NCBI RefSeq assembly: GCF_900119365.1
Contig: NZ_FPJO01000001.1
Location: forward strand, 62,001 to 126,000
Length of the DNA stretch: 64,000 nucleotides
Reading direction: 5' to 3'
Source: Streptomyces atratus
Lineage (GTDB): Bacteria; Actinomycetota; Actinomycetes; Streptomycetales; Streptomycetaceae
The notes under the pieces are model-generated. The model worked only from the letters and a program-made list of their open reading frames with translations, had not been told where the DNA came from and ran no database searches. The translations under genes were made by a program, and so were the position numbers. Each line of letters opens with the position of its first letter. The first letter of the stretch is position 1. Positions 1-9,182 of this stretch are shown in pieces.

Positions 1-1
1 C

Positions 2-1258
2 CTGATGGGGAAGCCGGTCGGCGAGATGAGCGCCCGCGGCTACCACGGCGGCCGGCAGCAGGCGCTGCTGTCCACGGTCGTGGACTGTCTGGAGCAGCTC
101 CGGAGCACGTACGACGCGGTGATCTGCGAGGGGGCGGGCAGCCCGGCCGAGATCAATCTGCGGCGCACGGACATCGTGAACATGGGCATCGCACGGGCGG
201 CGCGCTTCCCGGTGGTGGTCGTCGGCGACATCGACCGCGGTGGTGTCTTCGCCTCGTTCTTCGGTACGACGGCGCTGCTCGCCGCCGAGGACCAGTCGCT
301 GATCGCCGGCTATCTCGTCAACAAGTTCCGCGGCGACGTGTCGCTGCTGGAGCCGGGCCTGGAGATGCTGCGGGACATCACCGGACGGCCGACGTACGGG
401 GTGCTGCCCTTCGCCCACGGCCTCGGCATCGACGAGGAGGACGGTCTGAGGGTCTCGCTGCGCGGAGCCGTGCGCGAATCGGTCGTCGCGCCGCCGCACG
501 GCGAGGACGTGCTGCGCGTCGCGGTGTGCGCGGTGCCCCTGATGTCGAACTTCACCGATGTGGACGCGCTGGCCGCCGAGCCCGGCGTCGTCGTCAGGTT
601 CGTGGACCGCGCCGAGGAGCTGTCCGACGCGGACCTCGTCGTCGTGCCCGGCACCCGCGGCACCGTGAAGGCGCTGGCCTGGCTGCGCGAGCGCGGCCTC
701 GCCGACGCGCTGGCGCGGCGCGCGGCCGAGGGCCGGCCGGTCCTCGGCATCTGCGGCGGCTTCCAGGTCCTCGGCGAGCACATCGAGGACGAGGTCGAGT
801 CGCGGGCCGGGCGGGTCGAGGGCCTCGGCCTGCTCCCCGTACGCATCCGCTTCGACCGTGAGAAGACCCTGGCCCGGCCCGTCGGCGAGGCGCTCGGCGC
901 ACCGGTCGAGGGGTACGAGATCCACCACGGCGTGGCGGACGTGCACGGCGGAGAACCGTTCCTCGACGGTTGCCGGGTCGGCGTCGTGTGGGGCACCCAC
1001 TGGCACGGTTCGCTGGAGAGCGACGAATTCCGCCGCCGCTTCCTGACCGAGGTCGCACGGGCCGCCGGCCGGCGCTTCGTCCCCGCTCCCGACACCGCGT
1101 TCGCGGCGCTGCGCGAGGAACAGCTCGACCGCCTCGGCGATCTCGTAGAAGAGCACGCGGACACCGACGCGTTGCTGCGGCTCCTGGAGTCGGGCGCGCC
1201 GTCGGGGCTTCCCTTCATCGCTCCTGGAGCCCCCGCGGCCACGGGGAGCCGCCGATGA
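2..1258 (+). CDS. cobQ: Cobyric acid synthase CobQ, C-terminal part (5' truncated by window)
   Basis: Amidates cobyrinic acid a,c-diamide side chains in late cobalamin synthesis, using glutamine and ATP. The reading frame is open from the first bases, so the N-terminal P-loop part lies outside the window. Visible are the end of the synthetase domain (GDIDRGGVFAS, VNKFRGD, typical of CobQ/BioD-like enzymes) and the class I glutamine amidotransferase domain with its nucleophile in GICGGFQVLG (about residue 250 of the visible part) and the catalytic His in WGTHWHG. It is followed after 61 bases by the chelatase-like gene and then cobO and cobB, all on the same strand, which supports a cobalamin operon. 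The family assignment is firm. Confidence 0.95.
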   Translation: MMGKPVGEMSARGYHGGRQQALLSTVVDCLEQLRSTYDAVICEGAGSPAEINLRRTDIVNMGIARAARFPVVVVGDIDRGGVFASFFGTTALLAAEDQSLIAGYLVNKFRGDVSLLEPGLEMLRDITGRPTYGVLPFAHGLGIDEEDGLRVSLRGAVRESVVAPPHGEDVLRVAVCAVPLMSNFTDVDALAAEPGVVVRFVDRAEELSDADLVVVPGTRGTVKALAWLRERGLADALARRAAEGRPVLGICGGFQVLGEHIEDEVESRAGRVEGLGLLPVRIRFDREKTLARPVGEALGAPVEGYEIHHGVADVHGGEPFLDGCRVGVVWGTHWHGSLESDEFRRRFLTEVARAAGRRFVPAPDTAFAALREEQLDRLGDLVEEHADTDALLRLLESGAPSGLPFIAPGAPAATGSRR

Positions 1259-1319
1259 TCCCGGGCGCCGGCCCAGGCCGCCTTTTTCATACCCATTCAC
1301 CCGCAGGAAGGACCGCCTC

Positions 1320-3338
1320 GTGAGCACGCATTTCCCGTTCACCGCCGTCGTCGGGCAGCAGGACCTGCAACTCGCCCTGCTGCTCAACTCCGTCGCGCCG
1401 AACATCGGTGGCGTGCTCGTACGGGGCGAGAAGGGCACCGCGAAGAGCACTGCCGTGCGCGCACTCTCGGCGCTGCTGCCGGAGGTTGACGTCGTCTCCG
1501 GGTGCCGTTTCTCCTGCGACCCCGTATCGCCCGACCCGGCGTGTCCCGACGGTCCCCATGAGGCGGGGGCCGGTGTGTCGCGGGACGCCCGGATGGTCGA
1601 GCTGCCCGTCGGCGCGTCCGAGGACCGGCTCGTGGGGGCGCTCGACATCGAGCGGGCGCTCGCGGAGGGCGTGAAGGCCTTCGAGCCGGGCCTGCTGGCC
1701 GACGCGCATCGCGGGATCCTCTACGTCGACGAGGTCAACCTGCTCCACGACCACCTCGTGGACCTGTTGCTGGACGCGGCCGCCATGGGCGCCTCGTACG
1801 TCGAGCGCGAAGGCGTCTCCGTACGGCACGCGGCGCGTTTCCTGCTCGTCGGGACGATGAACCCCGAAGAGGGCGAACTGCGACCGCAGTTGCTCGACCG
1901 CTTCGGGCTGACCGTCGAGGTCGCCGCGTCCCGGGAGACCGATCAGCGGGTCGAGGTCGTGCGGCGGCGTCTCGCCTTCGACGACGACCCCGCGGCCTTC
2001 GCCGCCGGGTGGGCCGACGAGGAGGACGGGCTGCGGGCGAGGATCGCCGCCGCGCGTGCGCTGCTGCCCGAAGTGCGGCTCGGGGACGCGGCGTTGCGGC
2101 AGATCGCGGCCACCTGCGCGGCCTTCGAGGTCGACGGGATGCGCGCGGACATCGTGATGGCGCGGACGGCCACCGCGCTGGCCGCCTGGGCGGGGCGTAC
2201 GGATGTGCTCGCCGAGGACGTGCGGCAGGCCGCCCTGCTCGCGCTCCCCCACCGGCGCCGGCGCAATCCGTTCGACGCGCCGGGCCTCGACGAGGACAAG
2301 CTCGACGACACGCTGGAGCAGAACGGCGGCGAGGACGACGATCCGGACCCGGACGGCCCGGGTGGCGGCGGCCGGCCCCCGCGGGGCGACGGCCCCGACA
2401 CGCCGCCGCAGCCCGAGGACGAGGCCTGCGACACGCCCGCGCCGTCCGTACCCGGGCAGGGGCAGGAACAGGGGCAGGGGCAGTCCTCCGGGGGCGGTGA
2501 GCAGCAACCGGTACGCGCTGCCGAGCCGTTCCGCACGAAGATGCTGAGCGTTCCCGGCCTGGGCGAGGGCGCGGCGGGGCGGCGGTCCCGGGCGCGCACC
2601 GAGCACGGGCGTACGACCGGCGCGCGGCATCCGCAGGGCGCCCTGACCAAGCTGCATCTGGCGGCGACCGTACAGGCCGCCGCCCCGCACCAGCGGGCGC
2701 GGGGGCGGTCGGGGCGCGGGCTGGTGGTCCGGCGGGACGATCTGCGGCAGGCGGTCCGGGAGGGACGTGAGGGGAACCTCGTGCTCTTCGTGGTGGACGC
2801 CTCCGGGTCGATGGCCGCCCGGCAGCGGATGGCCGCCGTGAAGGGCGCGGTCCTCTCGCTGCTGCTGGACGCGTACCAGCGGCGCGACAAGGTCGGGCTG
2901 ATCACCTTCCGGGGCAAGGACGCCGAGGTCGCGCTTCCGCCGACGTCCTCGGTGGACGCCGCGGCGGCGCGGCTGGAGCTGCTGCCGACCGGTGGGCGCA
3001 CCCCCGTCGCGGCCGGGCTGCTGAAGGCCCATGAGGTGCTGCGGGTGGAGCGGCTGCGTGATCCGTCGCGGCGGCCGCTGCTCGTCGTGGTGACCGACGG
3101 GCGGGCGACCGGGGGGCCCGAGCCGGTGGCGCTGGCGACCCGGGCGGCGCGGCTGCACGAGGCGGAGGGCATCGCGTCCGTCGTCGTGGACTGCGAGTCG
3201 GGGCCGGTACGGCTCGGCCTCGCGGGGAGCCTGGCGCACGCTCTCGGGGGCAGTGCCGTCACGCTCGACGAGTTGCGGGCCGACTCGATCGCCGGGCTCG
3301 TCAAGGACGTTCAGGAAACCAACAGGAGGGCTGCGTAA
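1320..3338 (+). CDS. Magnesium/cobalt chelatase-like protein (fused I and D subunits)
   Basis: A 672-residue AAA+ ATPase fused to a von Willebrand A domain, the arrangement of ChlI-ChlD/BchI-BchD chelatase motor subunits joined in one chain. Walker A GEKGTAKST is at residues 36-44; the VDEVNLL Walker B region follows near 140. A Pro/Glu/Gln-rich low-complexity linker spans about 325-400, and the VWA MIDAS motif DASGSM is near 492. In this cobalamin setting it probably drives cobalt insertion with a CobN-type large subunit not present in the window (inference). The GTG start at 1320 has AGGAAGGA about 8 bases upstream. Its stop overlaps the cobO start by one base (TAATG), implying translational coupling. 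Confidence 0.9.
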   Translation: MSTHFPFTAVVGQQDLQLALLLNSVAPNIGGVLVRGEKGTAKSTAVRALSALLPEVDVVSGCRFSCDPVSPDPACPDGPHEAGAGVSRDARMVELPVGASEDRLVGALDIERALAEGVKAFEPGLLADAHRGILYVDEVNLLHDHLVDLLLDAAAMGASYVEREGVSVRHAARFLLVGTMNPEEGELRPQLLDRFGLTVEVAASRETDQRVEVVRRRLAFDDDPAAFAAGWADEEDGLRARIAAARALLPEVRLGDAALRQIAATCAAFEVDGMRADIVMARTATALAAWAGRTDVLAEDVRQAALLALPHRRRRNPFDAPGLDEDKLDDTLEQNGGEDDDPDPDGPGGGGRPPRGDGPDTPPQPEDEACDTPAPSVPGQGQEQGQGQSSGGGEQQPVRAAEPFRTKMLSVPGLGEGAAGRRSRARTEHGRTTGARHPQGALTKLHLAATVQAAAPHQRARGRSGRGLVVRRDDLRQAVREGREGNLVLFVVDASGSMAARQRMAAVKGAVLSLLLDAYQRRDKVGLITFRGKDAEVALPPTSSVDAAAARLELLPTGGRTPVAAGLLKAHEVLRVERLRDPSRRPLLVVVTDGRATGGPEPVALATRAARLHEAEGIASVVVDCESGPVRLGLAGSLAHALGGSAVTLDELRADSIAGLVKDVQETNRRAA

Positions 3339-3937
3339 TGCCGCAGGGACAGCCGACCACCGTGCCCGATGACGGGCTCACCACCCGTCAGCGCCGCAAT
3401 CGGCCGCTGCTGATGGTGCACACCGGCATCGGCAAGGGGAAGTCGACGGCGGCCTTCGGGCTCGCGCTGCGCGCCTGGAATCAGGGGTGGCCCATCGGCG
3501 TCTTCCAGTTCGTCAAGTCGGCGAAGTGGAAGGTCGGCGAGGAGAACGCGCTGAAAGTCCTCGGCGCGAGCGGCGAGGGCGGGTCCGTCGTCTGGAACAA
3601 GATGGGCGAGGGCTGGTCGTGGGTCCAGCGCGACGACCAGCTGAACAACGAGGAGGCGGCGCGCGAGGGCTGGGAGCAGGTCAAGCGCGACCTGGCCGCC
3701 GAGACGTACCGGCTGTACGTCCTCGACGAGTTCGCGTACCCGATGCACTGGGGATGGGTCGACACCGACGAGGTGGTCGACGTGCTGCGCAGCCGTCCCG
3801 GCACGCAGCACGTGGTCATCACCGGGCGCAACGCACCGCAGCAGCTGCTGGACGCCGCCGACCTGGTGACCGAGATGTCGAAGATCAAGCACCCGATGGA
3901 CGCCGGTCAGAAGGGTCAGCGGGGCATCGAATGGTGA
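3338..3937 (+). CDS. cobO: Cob(I)yrinic acid a,c-diamide adenosyltransferase CobO
   Basis: Transfers the adenosyl group of ATP to the reduced cobalt of corrinoids, forming the upper ligand of coenzyme B12. The 199-residue length and the P-loop GIGKGKST at residues 30-37 are typical of the CobO/CobA/BtuR family, as are VLDEFAYPMHWGWVD and the C-terminal ITGRNAPQQLLDAADLVTEM stretch. AGGAGG at 3324-3329 serves as ribosome binding site. The ATG shares a base with the stop of the chelatase-like gene and the next gene cobB begins 10 bases later, so the three genes are almost certainly co-transcribed. Confidence 0.96.
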   Translation: MPQGQPTTVPDDGLTTRQRRNRPLLMVHTGIGKGKSTAAFGLALRAWNQGWPIGVFQFVKSAKWKVGEENALKVLGASGEGGSVVWNKMGEGWSWVQRDDQLNNEEAAREGWEQVKRDLAAETYRLYVLDEFAYPMHWGWVDTDEVVDVLRSRPGTQHVVITGRNAPQQLLDAADLVTEMSKIKHPMDAGQKGQRGIEW

Positions 3938-3947
3938 AGGACCCGCG

Positions 3948-5327
3948 GTGAACGTTCCTCGTCTGGTGATCGCCGCGCCTTCGTCGGGCAGCGGCAAGAC
4001 CACCGTCGCCACGGGGCTGATGGCGGCCTTCGCGGGGCGCGGCCTCGCCGTGTCCCCGCACAAGGTCGGACCCGACTACATCGACCCCGGCTATCACACG
4101 CTGGCCACGGGCCGGCCGGGGCGCAACCTCGACGCGTACATGTGCGGCCCCGATCCGGTCGCCCCGCTGTTCGCGCACGGGGCGCGGGGGTGCGACCTGG
4201 CGGTGGTCGAGGGCGTGATGGGGCTGTACGACGGGGCGGCGGGCCAGGGCGAACTGGCCTCGACCGCCCAGGTCGCCAAGCTGCTGCGGGCGCCCGTGGT
4301 GCTGGTCGTCGACGCGTCGTCGCAGTCGCGTTCCGTGGCCGCGCTGGTGCACGGCTTCGCCTCATGGGATCCGCAGGTGCGGATCGGCGGGGTGATTCTG
4401 AACAAGGTGGCCTCGCAGCGGCACGAGGCGCTGCTGCGGGACGCGCTGGACGAGTCCGGTCTGCCGGTGCTGGGGGTGCTGCGGCGGGCCGAGCAGGTGG
4501 CGGTGCCATCGCGGCACCTGGGGCTGGTGCCGGTGGCCGAGCGGCGCGGCGACGCGGTGGGCGCGGTCGAGGCGATGCGGGAGCAGGTGGTGGCGGGGTG
4601 CGATCTGGACGCGCTGATGGCGTTGGCCCGGTCCGCGCCCGCTCTGCCGGGTGAGGCGTGGGACGCGACGGAGGCGATCGGGGCCTGCGGCGGGCCCGTG
4701 CCGCCGTCCTCCCCCGCCGGTGGCCGGGGCCCGGTCGTGGCCGTGGCCTCCGGCGCAGCGTTCACTTTCTCCTACGCCGAGCACACCGAGCTGCTCACCG
4801 CCGCCGGAGCCGAGGTCGTGCCGTTCGATCCGTTGCGGGACGAGGCGCTGCCCGAGGGCACGCGGGGGCTGGTCATCGGCGGGGGCTTCCCGGAGGTGTA
4901 CGCCTCCGAGCTGTCGGCCAACGCGGCGCTGCGCAGGGCCGTGGTCGAGCTGGCGGACTCGGGGGCCCCGGTCTCCGCCGAGTGTGCGGGGCTGCTGTAT
5001 CTGGCGCGTTCGCTCGACGGGCTGCCGATGTGCGGGGTCCTCGACGCCGAGGCCCGGATGTCGAAGCGGCTGACGCTCGGCTACCGGCAGGCGGTGGCGG
5101 TCTCCGACAGTGTGCTGGCGGCGCCCGGCACCCGGGTGCGCGGGCACGAGTTCCACCGCACGGTGCTGGAGCCGGGTGCCGGGGCCGCTCCGGCGTGGGG
5201 CATGCACCAGCCGGAGCGGCGGGTCGAGGGGTTCGTGCAGGGCGGCGTGCACGCCAGCTATCTGCACACGCACTGGGCTTCGGAGCCCGGCATGGCGCGC
5301 CGGTTCGTCGAGCGGTGCGGGAAATGA
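3948..5327 (+). CDS. cobB: Cobyrinic acid a,c-diamide synthase CobB
   Basis: ATP- and glutamine-dependent amidation of the a and c carboxylates of the corrin ring (hydrogenobyrinic or cobyrinic acid). The 459-residue protein begins with a P-loop APSSGSGKTTVATGL (residues 9-23), continues with HKVGPDYIDPGYH and NLDAYM, both hallmarks of CobB/CbiA, and ends in a glutamine amidotransferase domain whose nucleophile lies in SAECAGLLY (about residue 346). A GTG start at 3948 was chosen because it begins exactly at the conserved NVPRLVIAAPSSGSGKT segment. It is last in the cob operon and is followed by a strong hairpin. Confidence 0.95.
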   Translation: MNVPRLVIAAPSSGSGKTTVATGLMAAFAGRGLAVSPHKVGPDYIDPGYHTLATGRPGRNLDAYMCGPDPVAPLFAHGARGCDLAVVEGVMGLYDGAAGQGELASTAQVAKLLRAPVVLVVDASSQSRSVAALVHGFASWDPQVRIGGVILNKVASQRHEALLRDALDESGLPVLGVLRRAEQVAVPSRHLGLVPVAERRGDAVGAVEAMREQVVAGCDLDALMALARSAPALPGEAWDATEAIGACGGPVPPSSPAGGRGPVVAVASGAAFTFSYAEHTELLTAAGAEVVPFDPLRDEALPEGTRGLVIGGGFPEVYASELSANAALRRAVVELADSGAPVSAECAGLLYLARSLDGLPMCGVLDAEARMSKRLTLGYRQAVAVSDSVLAAPGTRVRGHEFHRTVLEPGAGAAPAWGMHQPERRVEGFVQGGVHASYLHTHWASEPGMARRFVERCGK

Positions 5328-5356
5328 GCCGCGTCCTCTGTACGGGCAGGCCGGTT

Positions 5357-5382
5357 GGTGCCGGGCCTGGTGGCCCGGCACC
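5357..5382. terminator. Hairpin between convergent cobB and ZIP genes
   Basis: A perfect 10-bp stem (5357-5366 with 5373-5382) closed by a 6-base loop lies between two convergent genes. No U tract is present on either strand, as is common for Streptomyces terminators. It probably ends transcription from both sides. Confidence 0.75.
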
Positions 5383-5392
5383 GGCGCGGTGC

Positions 5393-6115
5393 TCAGTCCG
5401 CGACGCCCACCACGAGCCAGATGAAGCCCACCCCGGCCACGGTGCACAGCAGTGTGGAGCGGGCCGGGTGTGCGTGGTGCGCCTCGGGGAGGATCTCGGC
5501 GGCGGCGAGGTAGAGCAGCGCGCCGCTGAAGAAGCCGAGATAGCAGCCGAGAAGTTCCTCCGGAAGGGTGAACAGAAGGGTCGTCGCGGCGCCCACGAGG
5601 GGTGCCAGGGCATCCGCGAACAGCATGAACAGGGCCTTGCGGCGGGCGTTCCCGTACAGGCTGGTGATCGTGTACGTGTTGAAGCCGTCGGCGAAGTCGT
5701 GCGTGATGACGGCGAGGGCGACGGCGGCTCCCATGCCGGCGCCCACCTGGAAGGCCGCACCGAGCGCGATGCCGTCCATCAGGCTGTGGCCGACCATCGC
5801 CGCCGCCGCCGTGAGCCCGACCTGCGGCACCCGCTCCTCGCCCGCGCCGTGGGCCGCCTGGCGTACCGCGAGCAGCCGCTCCACGAGGTGCGCGAGGAGG
5901 AAGCCGCCGACGAACAGCAGCAGGGCGGCCGGGACGCCGAAGACGGGTTCGCCCGCGGCGTCGATCGCCTCCGGCAGCAGGTCCAGGCCGACCACTCCGA
6001 GCATCAGCCCGCCGGCGAGGCCGAGGACCAGATGACGGCGGTCGGTGACGCGCTGGGCGACCCAGCCGCCCGCCAGGGTCATCAGGAACGCGCCGAGCGC
6101 GACGAACACCGCCAT
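5393..6115 (-). CDS. ZIP family metal transporter
   Basis: A 240-residue integral membrane protein predicted to import divalent metal (zinc, iron or other; specificity cannot be read here). The metal-site helices are clear: HSLMDGIALGAAF in TM4 and HDFADGFNTY in TM5, the paired His-x3-Asp-Gly type motifs of the ZIP family, and about seven to eight hydrophobic segments. It is convergent with the cob operon and divergent from the CobE-CobC fusion gene. Cobalt or zinc uptake for B12 synthesis would be attractive but is only a guess from location. Confidence 0.9.
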   Translation of the reverse strand: MAVFVALGAFLMTLAGGWVAQRVTDRRHLVLGLAGGLMLGVVGLDLLPEAIDAAGEPVFGVPAALLLFVGGFLLAHLVERLLAVRQAAHGAGEERVPQVGLTAAAAMVGHSLMDGIALGAAFQVGAGMGAAVALAVITHDFADGFNTYTITSLYGNARRKALFMLFADALAPLVGAATTLLFTLPEELLGCYLGFFSGALLYLAAAEILPEAHHAHPARSTLLCTVAGVGFIWLVVGVAD

Positions 6116-6208
6116 GCGCTCTTGCTAGCCGATTGACCCCGGTGCGCGCATCTCAGCGCGCCCCGCGCCGCGCCCTCCTGCTCGCACACTCCGAAAGGAC
6201 CCCGGCCC

Positions 6209-7894
6209 ATGTCCGAAGCAGTCGACGCAGCCGCCGTGTTGCGGCCCGCGTCGCTCGCCGTCGGGGTCGGCGCGTCCAGGGGCGCACCGGCCGACGAGGT
6301 CCTCGGGCTGGTCCGGGACACCCTGCGCGGGGCCGGACTCTCGCCGCTGGACGTCGCGGAGCTGGTGACCGTGGACGCCAAGGCGGACGAGCCGGGAATC
6401 GTCGCAGCCGCCGCGGCGCTCGGCGTACCGCTGCGTACGTACCCGGCCGTGGAGCTGGCCCGTGTCGAGGTGCCCGGTCCGTCCGGCGCACCGCTCGCCG
6501 CGGTCGGTACGCCGTCGGTCGCTGAGGCCGCCGCGCTCGTGGCGGGGGGTGAGCTCCTCGTACCGAAGCGGAAGTCGGCCCCTCGGGGGCGGGCGCCGAT
6601 GGTGACCTGTGCGGTGGCGCGCCGCGATCCGTGCGGGCGGGCGGACGCGGCGGATGTGCCGTCCGGTCCCGGCCGTTGCGTGGAGCCGGGTGCCGGGCGC
6701 ATAGTCGTTCTTCCGGACTCCGAGGACCGGGCGGCACCGCCGCGACAACCGGCCTCCCGCCCCGACGACGACGGCCCTCACCCCCACCCCACGGCGGCCA
6801 TGCACACTCCCACGGAAAGTCCCGACGCGACCGGCGCGGGCACGCACGATCTGCGGCACCACGGTGACGCGGAAGTACGGGGACAGGACCGGGATCTGAC
6901 CGATCTCGCCGTCAACGTACGGGCCGGGACTCCCCCGGCCTGGCTCAGGGACCGGATATCCGCGTCGCTCGGCTCGCTCGCCGCCTACCCGGACGGCCGT
7001 CCGGCGCGGGCGGCGGTCGCTGCCCGGCACGGGCTGCCGGTGGAGCGGGTGCTGCTGACGGCGGGTGCGGCGGAGGCGTTCGTGCTGATCGCCCGGGCGC
7101 TGCCGGTCCGCCGTCCGGTCGTGGTCCATCCGCAGTTCACCGAGCCGGAGGCGGCGCTGCGCGCGGCCGGGCACGAGGTGGGACGGGTGCTGTTGCGGGC
7201 CGAGGACGGATTCCGGCTGGATCCGTCGGCGGTGCCCGAGGACGCGGATCTGGTGGTGGTCGGCAATCCGACCAACCCCACGTCGGTGCTGCATCCGGCG
7301 GCGGTGCTGGAGCAACTGGCGCGTCCCGGCCGGACGCTGGTGGTCGACGAGGCGTTCATGGACGCGGTGCCGGACGAGCGCGAAACACTGTGCGGGCGTA
7401 CGGACGTCCCGGGGCTCGTCGTGCTGCGGAGCCTCACCAAGACCTGGGGGCTCGCGGGGCTGCGGATCGGTTACGTGCTGGCCGGCCCGGGGACCATCCG
7501 CGCGCTGGAGGAGACCCAGCCGCTGTGGCCGGTGTCGTCCCCGGCGCTGACGGCCGCCGAGGCGTGCATGGAGCCGGGTGCCCTGGCCGAGGCGGCCGCC
7601 GCCGCGGAGCGGATCGCGGTGGACCGGGCCCATCTGGTGGCGGGGCTCATGGAGTTCACCGAGGTCCGGGTGGCGGGGCCCGCCGAGGGTCCGTTCGTCC
7701 TGGTGCGGCTGGAGCGGGCCGCCGAGGTGCGGGAGCGGCTGCGGATGCTGGGGTTCGCGGCACGCCGGGGAGATACGTTCCCCGGTCTCGGCCCCGAGTG
7801 GCTGCGGCTGGCCGTGCGCGACCGTGTCACGACCAACCGCTTCCTCCAGGCTTTCGACCAGGCACTGCAGACGCTGGGCTCGGCGGTGCGCTGA
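6209..7894 (+). CDS. CobE/CbiG-like domain fused to CobC-like PLP aminotransferase
   Basis: A 561-residue two-domain protein. Residues about 1-115 (VGVGASRG, TVDAKADEPGI, VGTPSVAEAAAL) resemble the CobE/CbiG C-terminal domain implicated in the corrin-ring contraction stage. After a linker of roughly 100 poorly conserved residues, a fold-type I aminotransferase follows, related to histidinol-phosphate aminotransferase and CobC/CobD: substrate motif GNPTNPTSVLHP and the PLP lysine in LRSLTKTWGLAGLRIGY. It likely supplies or attaches the aminopropanol arm (threonine-phosphate decarboxylase type), by family analogy. The ATG at 6209 follows GAAAGGA. It is separated from the main cob operon by the ZIP gene. 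Confidence 0.82.
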   Translation: MSEAVDAAAVLRPASLAVGVGASRGAPADEVLGLVRDTLRGAGLSPLDVAELVTVDAKADEPGIVAAAAALGVPLRTYPAVELARVEVPGPSGAPLAAVGTPSVAEAAALVAGGELLVPKRKSAPRGRAPMVTCAVARRDPCGRADAADVPSGPGRCVEPGAGRIVVLPDSEDRAAPPRQPASRPDDDGPHPHPTAAMHTPTESPDATGAGTHDLRHHGDAEVRGQDRDLTDLAVNVRAGTPPAWLRDRISASLGSLAAYPDGRPARAAVAARHGLPVERVLLTAGAAEAFVLIARALPVRRPVVVHPQFTEPEAALRAAGHEVGRVLLRAEDGFRLDPSAVPEDADLVVVGNPTNPTSVLHPAAVLEQLARPGRTLVVDEAFMDAVPDERETLCGRTDVPGLVVLRSLTKTWGLAGLRIGYVLAGPGTIRALEETQPLWPVSSPALTAAEACMEPGALAEAAAAAERIAVDRAHLVAGLMEFTEVRVAGPAEGPFVLVRLERAAEVRERLRMLGFAARRGDTFPGLGPEWLRLAVRDRVTTNRFLQAFDQALQTLGSAVR

Positions 7895-7950
7895 CGGGGC
7901 AGCCGGTGCACAGCCGGCACCGGCTGCCCCGCTCGGGCTCCGGGAAGGGG

Positions 7951-9048
7951 TCAGCCCTGGGCGCGGCGCCTGGCCACGACCACCGCCCCGGCGCCCGCCG
8001 CCAGCAGTACGGCCGCGCCGCCCGCGATGTACGGCGTGGTGGAGCTGCTGCCCGTCTCCGCGAGGTTCGAGTCGACGGCCGGTTCCTGGCCGGTTCCGGT
8101 CTGCGGCTTCACCCCGCCGCCGTTGGTGGAACCGCCGTCGCCGCCGCCGGTGGAGCCGGTGGTGCTTCCGCCGTTGCCGGAGGTGCCTCCGTCGGTGGAA
8201 CCACCGCTGCTGGAACCGCCGTTGCCCGAACCGCCGCTGTTCGACCCCCCGTTGCTCGACCCGCCGTTGGTCGATCCCCCGCTGTTCGACCCGCCACTGT
8301 TCGACCCGCCGTTGTCCCCGTCGCCCGGTCCGGTCGGCTTCGGCGTCTCGCAGGTGGCCTCGACGAGGGTGACCTCGCCCTGCACATCGGCGACGTTCAG
8401 CTTGAGCGGGTTGACGGAGACCTTCAGCCGCAGCGCGGTCGCCGCGGCGGTGCGCGAGGTGGTGTGCGTCTTCGAGAGGTCGAGGGTCACCTCTCCGACG
8501 CCCGGAACGCTGACCTGCGTGGTCCCGCCCGCGGTGAGGTCGATCCGCTTGCCGAGGACCGACACATGCCCCAGTACGTTCGACTCGGCGACCGGCTTCC
8601 GGCCCACCTCGCAGACCGCCTTGGAGGTGACCTTCTCCACCTCGATCAGCGAGAGCAGCGGCAGTCCGGGGACGTGGACCCGGGCCTTGGCCACATTGCT
8701 GTAGCCCTCGGCCCGGTGCTTGTCGACGGTCGCGTTGGCGGTGGCCACGTCGGCGGCGAGCACGCTGACCGGCCGGCCGCCGTCCACGCCGTCGAGCCGC
8801 ACGCTGAGCGCGGTCTCCTTGGCGTCGGCGGGTGCCTTCACCTCATTGAGCGTGACCCTGAGCGGCACGTCGACCGTCTTGTTCAGGAGCGAGACGTCGA
8901 GTGCGGTACGGAGCACGACCGCGCTCGCCTTCCCGTCGCCGGTGGTCGTGGTGGTCGCGTCGGCGGCCTGCGCCGGGGCGGCGGCCAGCAGGGCGACGGG
9001 AGCGACGGCGACCGCCAGGGCGGCCAGGCGGAAGGTGTTGCTGTTCAA
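7951..9048 (-). CDS. LAETG-motif cell-wall-anchored surface protein (SCO1860-like)
   Basis: A secreted sortase substrate. An N-terminal signal peptide (hydrophobic AALAVAVAPVALLAAAPAQA) is followed by a roughly 200-residue exported domain with two cysteine-containing segments, a Gly/Ser/Asn/Thr-rich spacer (repeats of GGSNS and GGSTN type, about 70 residues) suited to crossing the wall, the sorting signal LAETG, a hydrophobic helix and a RRRAQG basic tail. The sorting signal is the class E sortase type common in Streptomyces. A TTG start at 9048 is preferred because codon-position GC drops upstream, although an in-frame ATG at 9105 has a GGAG six bases before it. Function of the exported domain is unknown. 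Confidence 0.85.
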   Translation of the reverse strand: MNSNTFRLAALAVAVAPVALLAAAPAQAADATTTTTGDGKASAVVLRTALDVSLLNKTVDVPLRVTLNEVKAPADAKETALSVRLDGVDGGRPVSVLAADVATANATVDKHRAEGYSNVAKARVHVPGLPLLSLIEVEKVTSKAVCEVGRKPVAESNVLGHVSVLGKRIDLTAGGTTQVSVPGVGEVTLDLSKTHTTSRTAAATALRLKVSVNPLKLNVADVQGEVTLVEATCETPKPTGPGDGDNGGSNSGGSNSGGSTNGGSSNGGSNSGGSGNGGSSSGGSTDGGTSGNGGSTTGSTGGGDGGSTNGGGVKPQTGTGQEPAVDSNLAETGSSSTTPYIAGGAAVLLAAGAGAVVVARRRAQG

Positions 9049-9149
9049 GGTGGTGGAACCCCCACAAGAGACATGGAGCCACCGGTGCCGTCCAATGGGG
9101 GACATCGAGAGCTCCGGTGGCCTCGACCCCGAAAGCTTTACGCACGGAG

Positions 9150-9182
9150 GGTGAACTTGCGGACACCTGACGTGAGTTCACC
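9150..9182. promoter_or_regulatory. Inverted repeat upstream of LAETG gene
   Basis: Perfect 8-bp arms (GGTGAACT at 9150-9157 and AGTTCACC at 9175-9182) separated by 17 bases lie upstream of the surface-protein gene. They could be a regulator site or a leader stem. The rest of the 9106-9374 gap holds no recognisable gene. Confidence 0.4.

Noticed and set aside
1287..3239. Long open frame antisense to the chelatase-like gene
   Set aside because: Mirrors the GC bias of the real gene and encodes a low-complexity Arg/Gly/Pro sequence without motifs.
5328..6208. Search for a cobalamin riboswitch near the cob genes
   Set aside because: No B12-box-like element was recognised in the intergenic stretches of 1-8 kb; the operon's start lies outside the window.
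5..7894. Secondary metabolite cluster or horizontally acquired island
   Set aside because: No synthase genes, integrase, transposase or composition shift; gene content is core Streptomyces metabolism.
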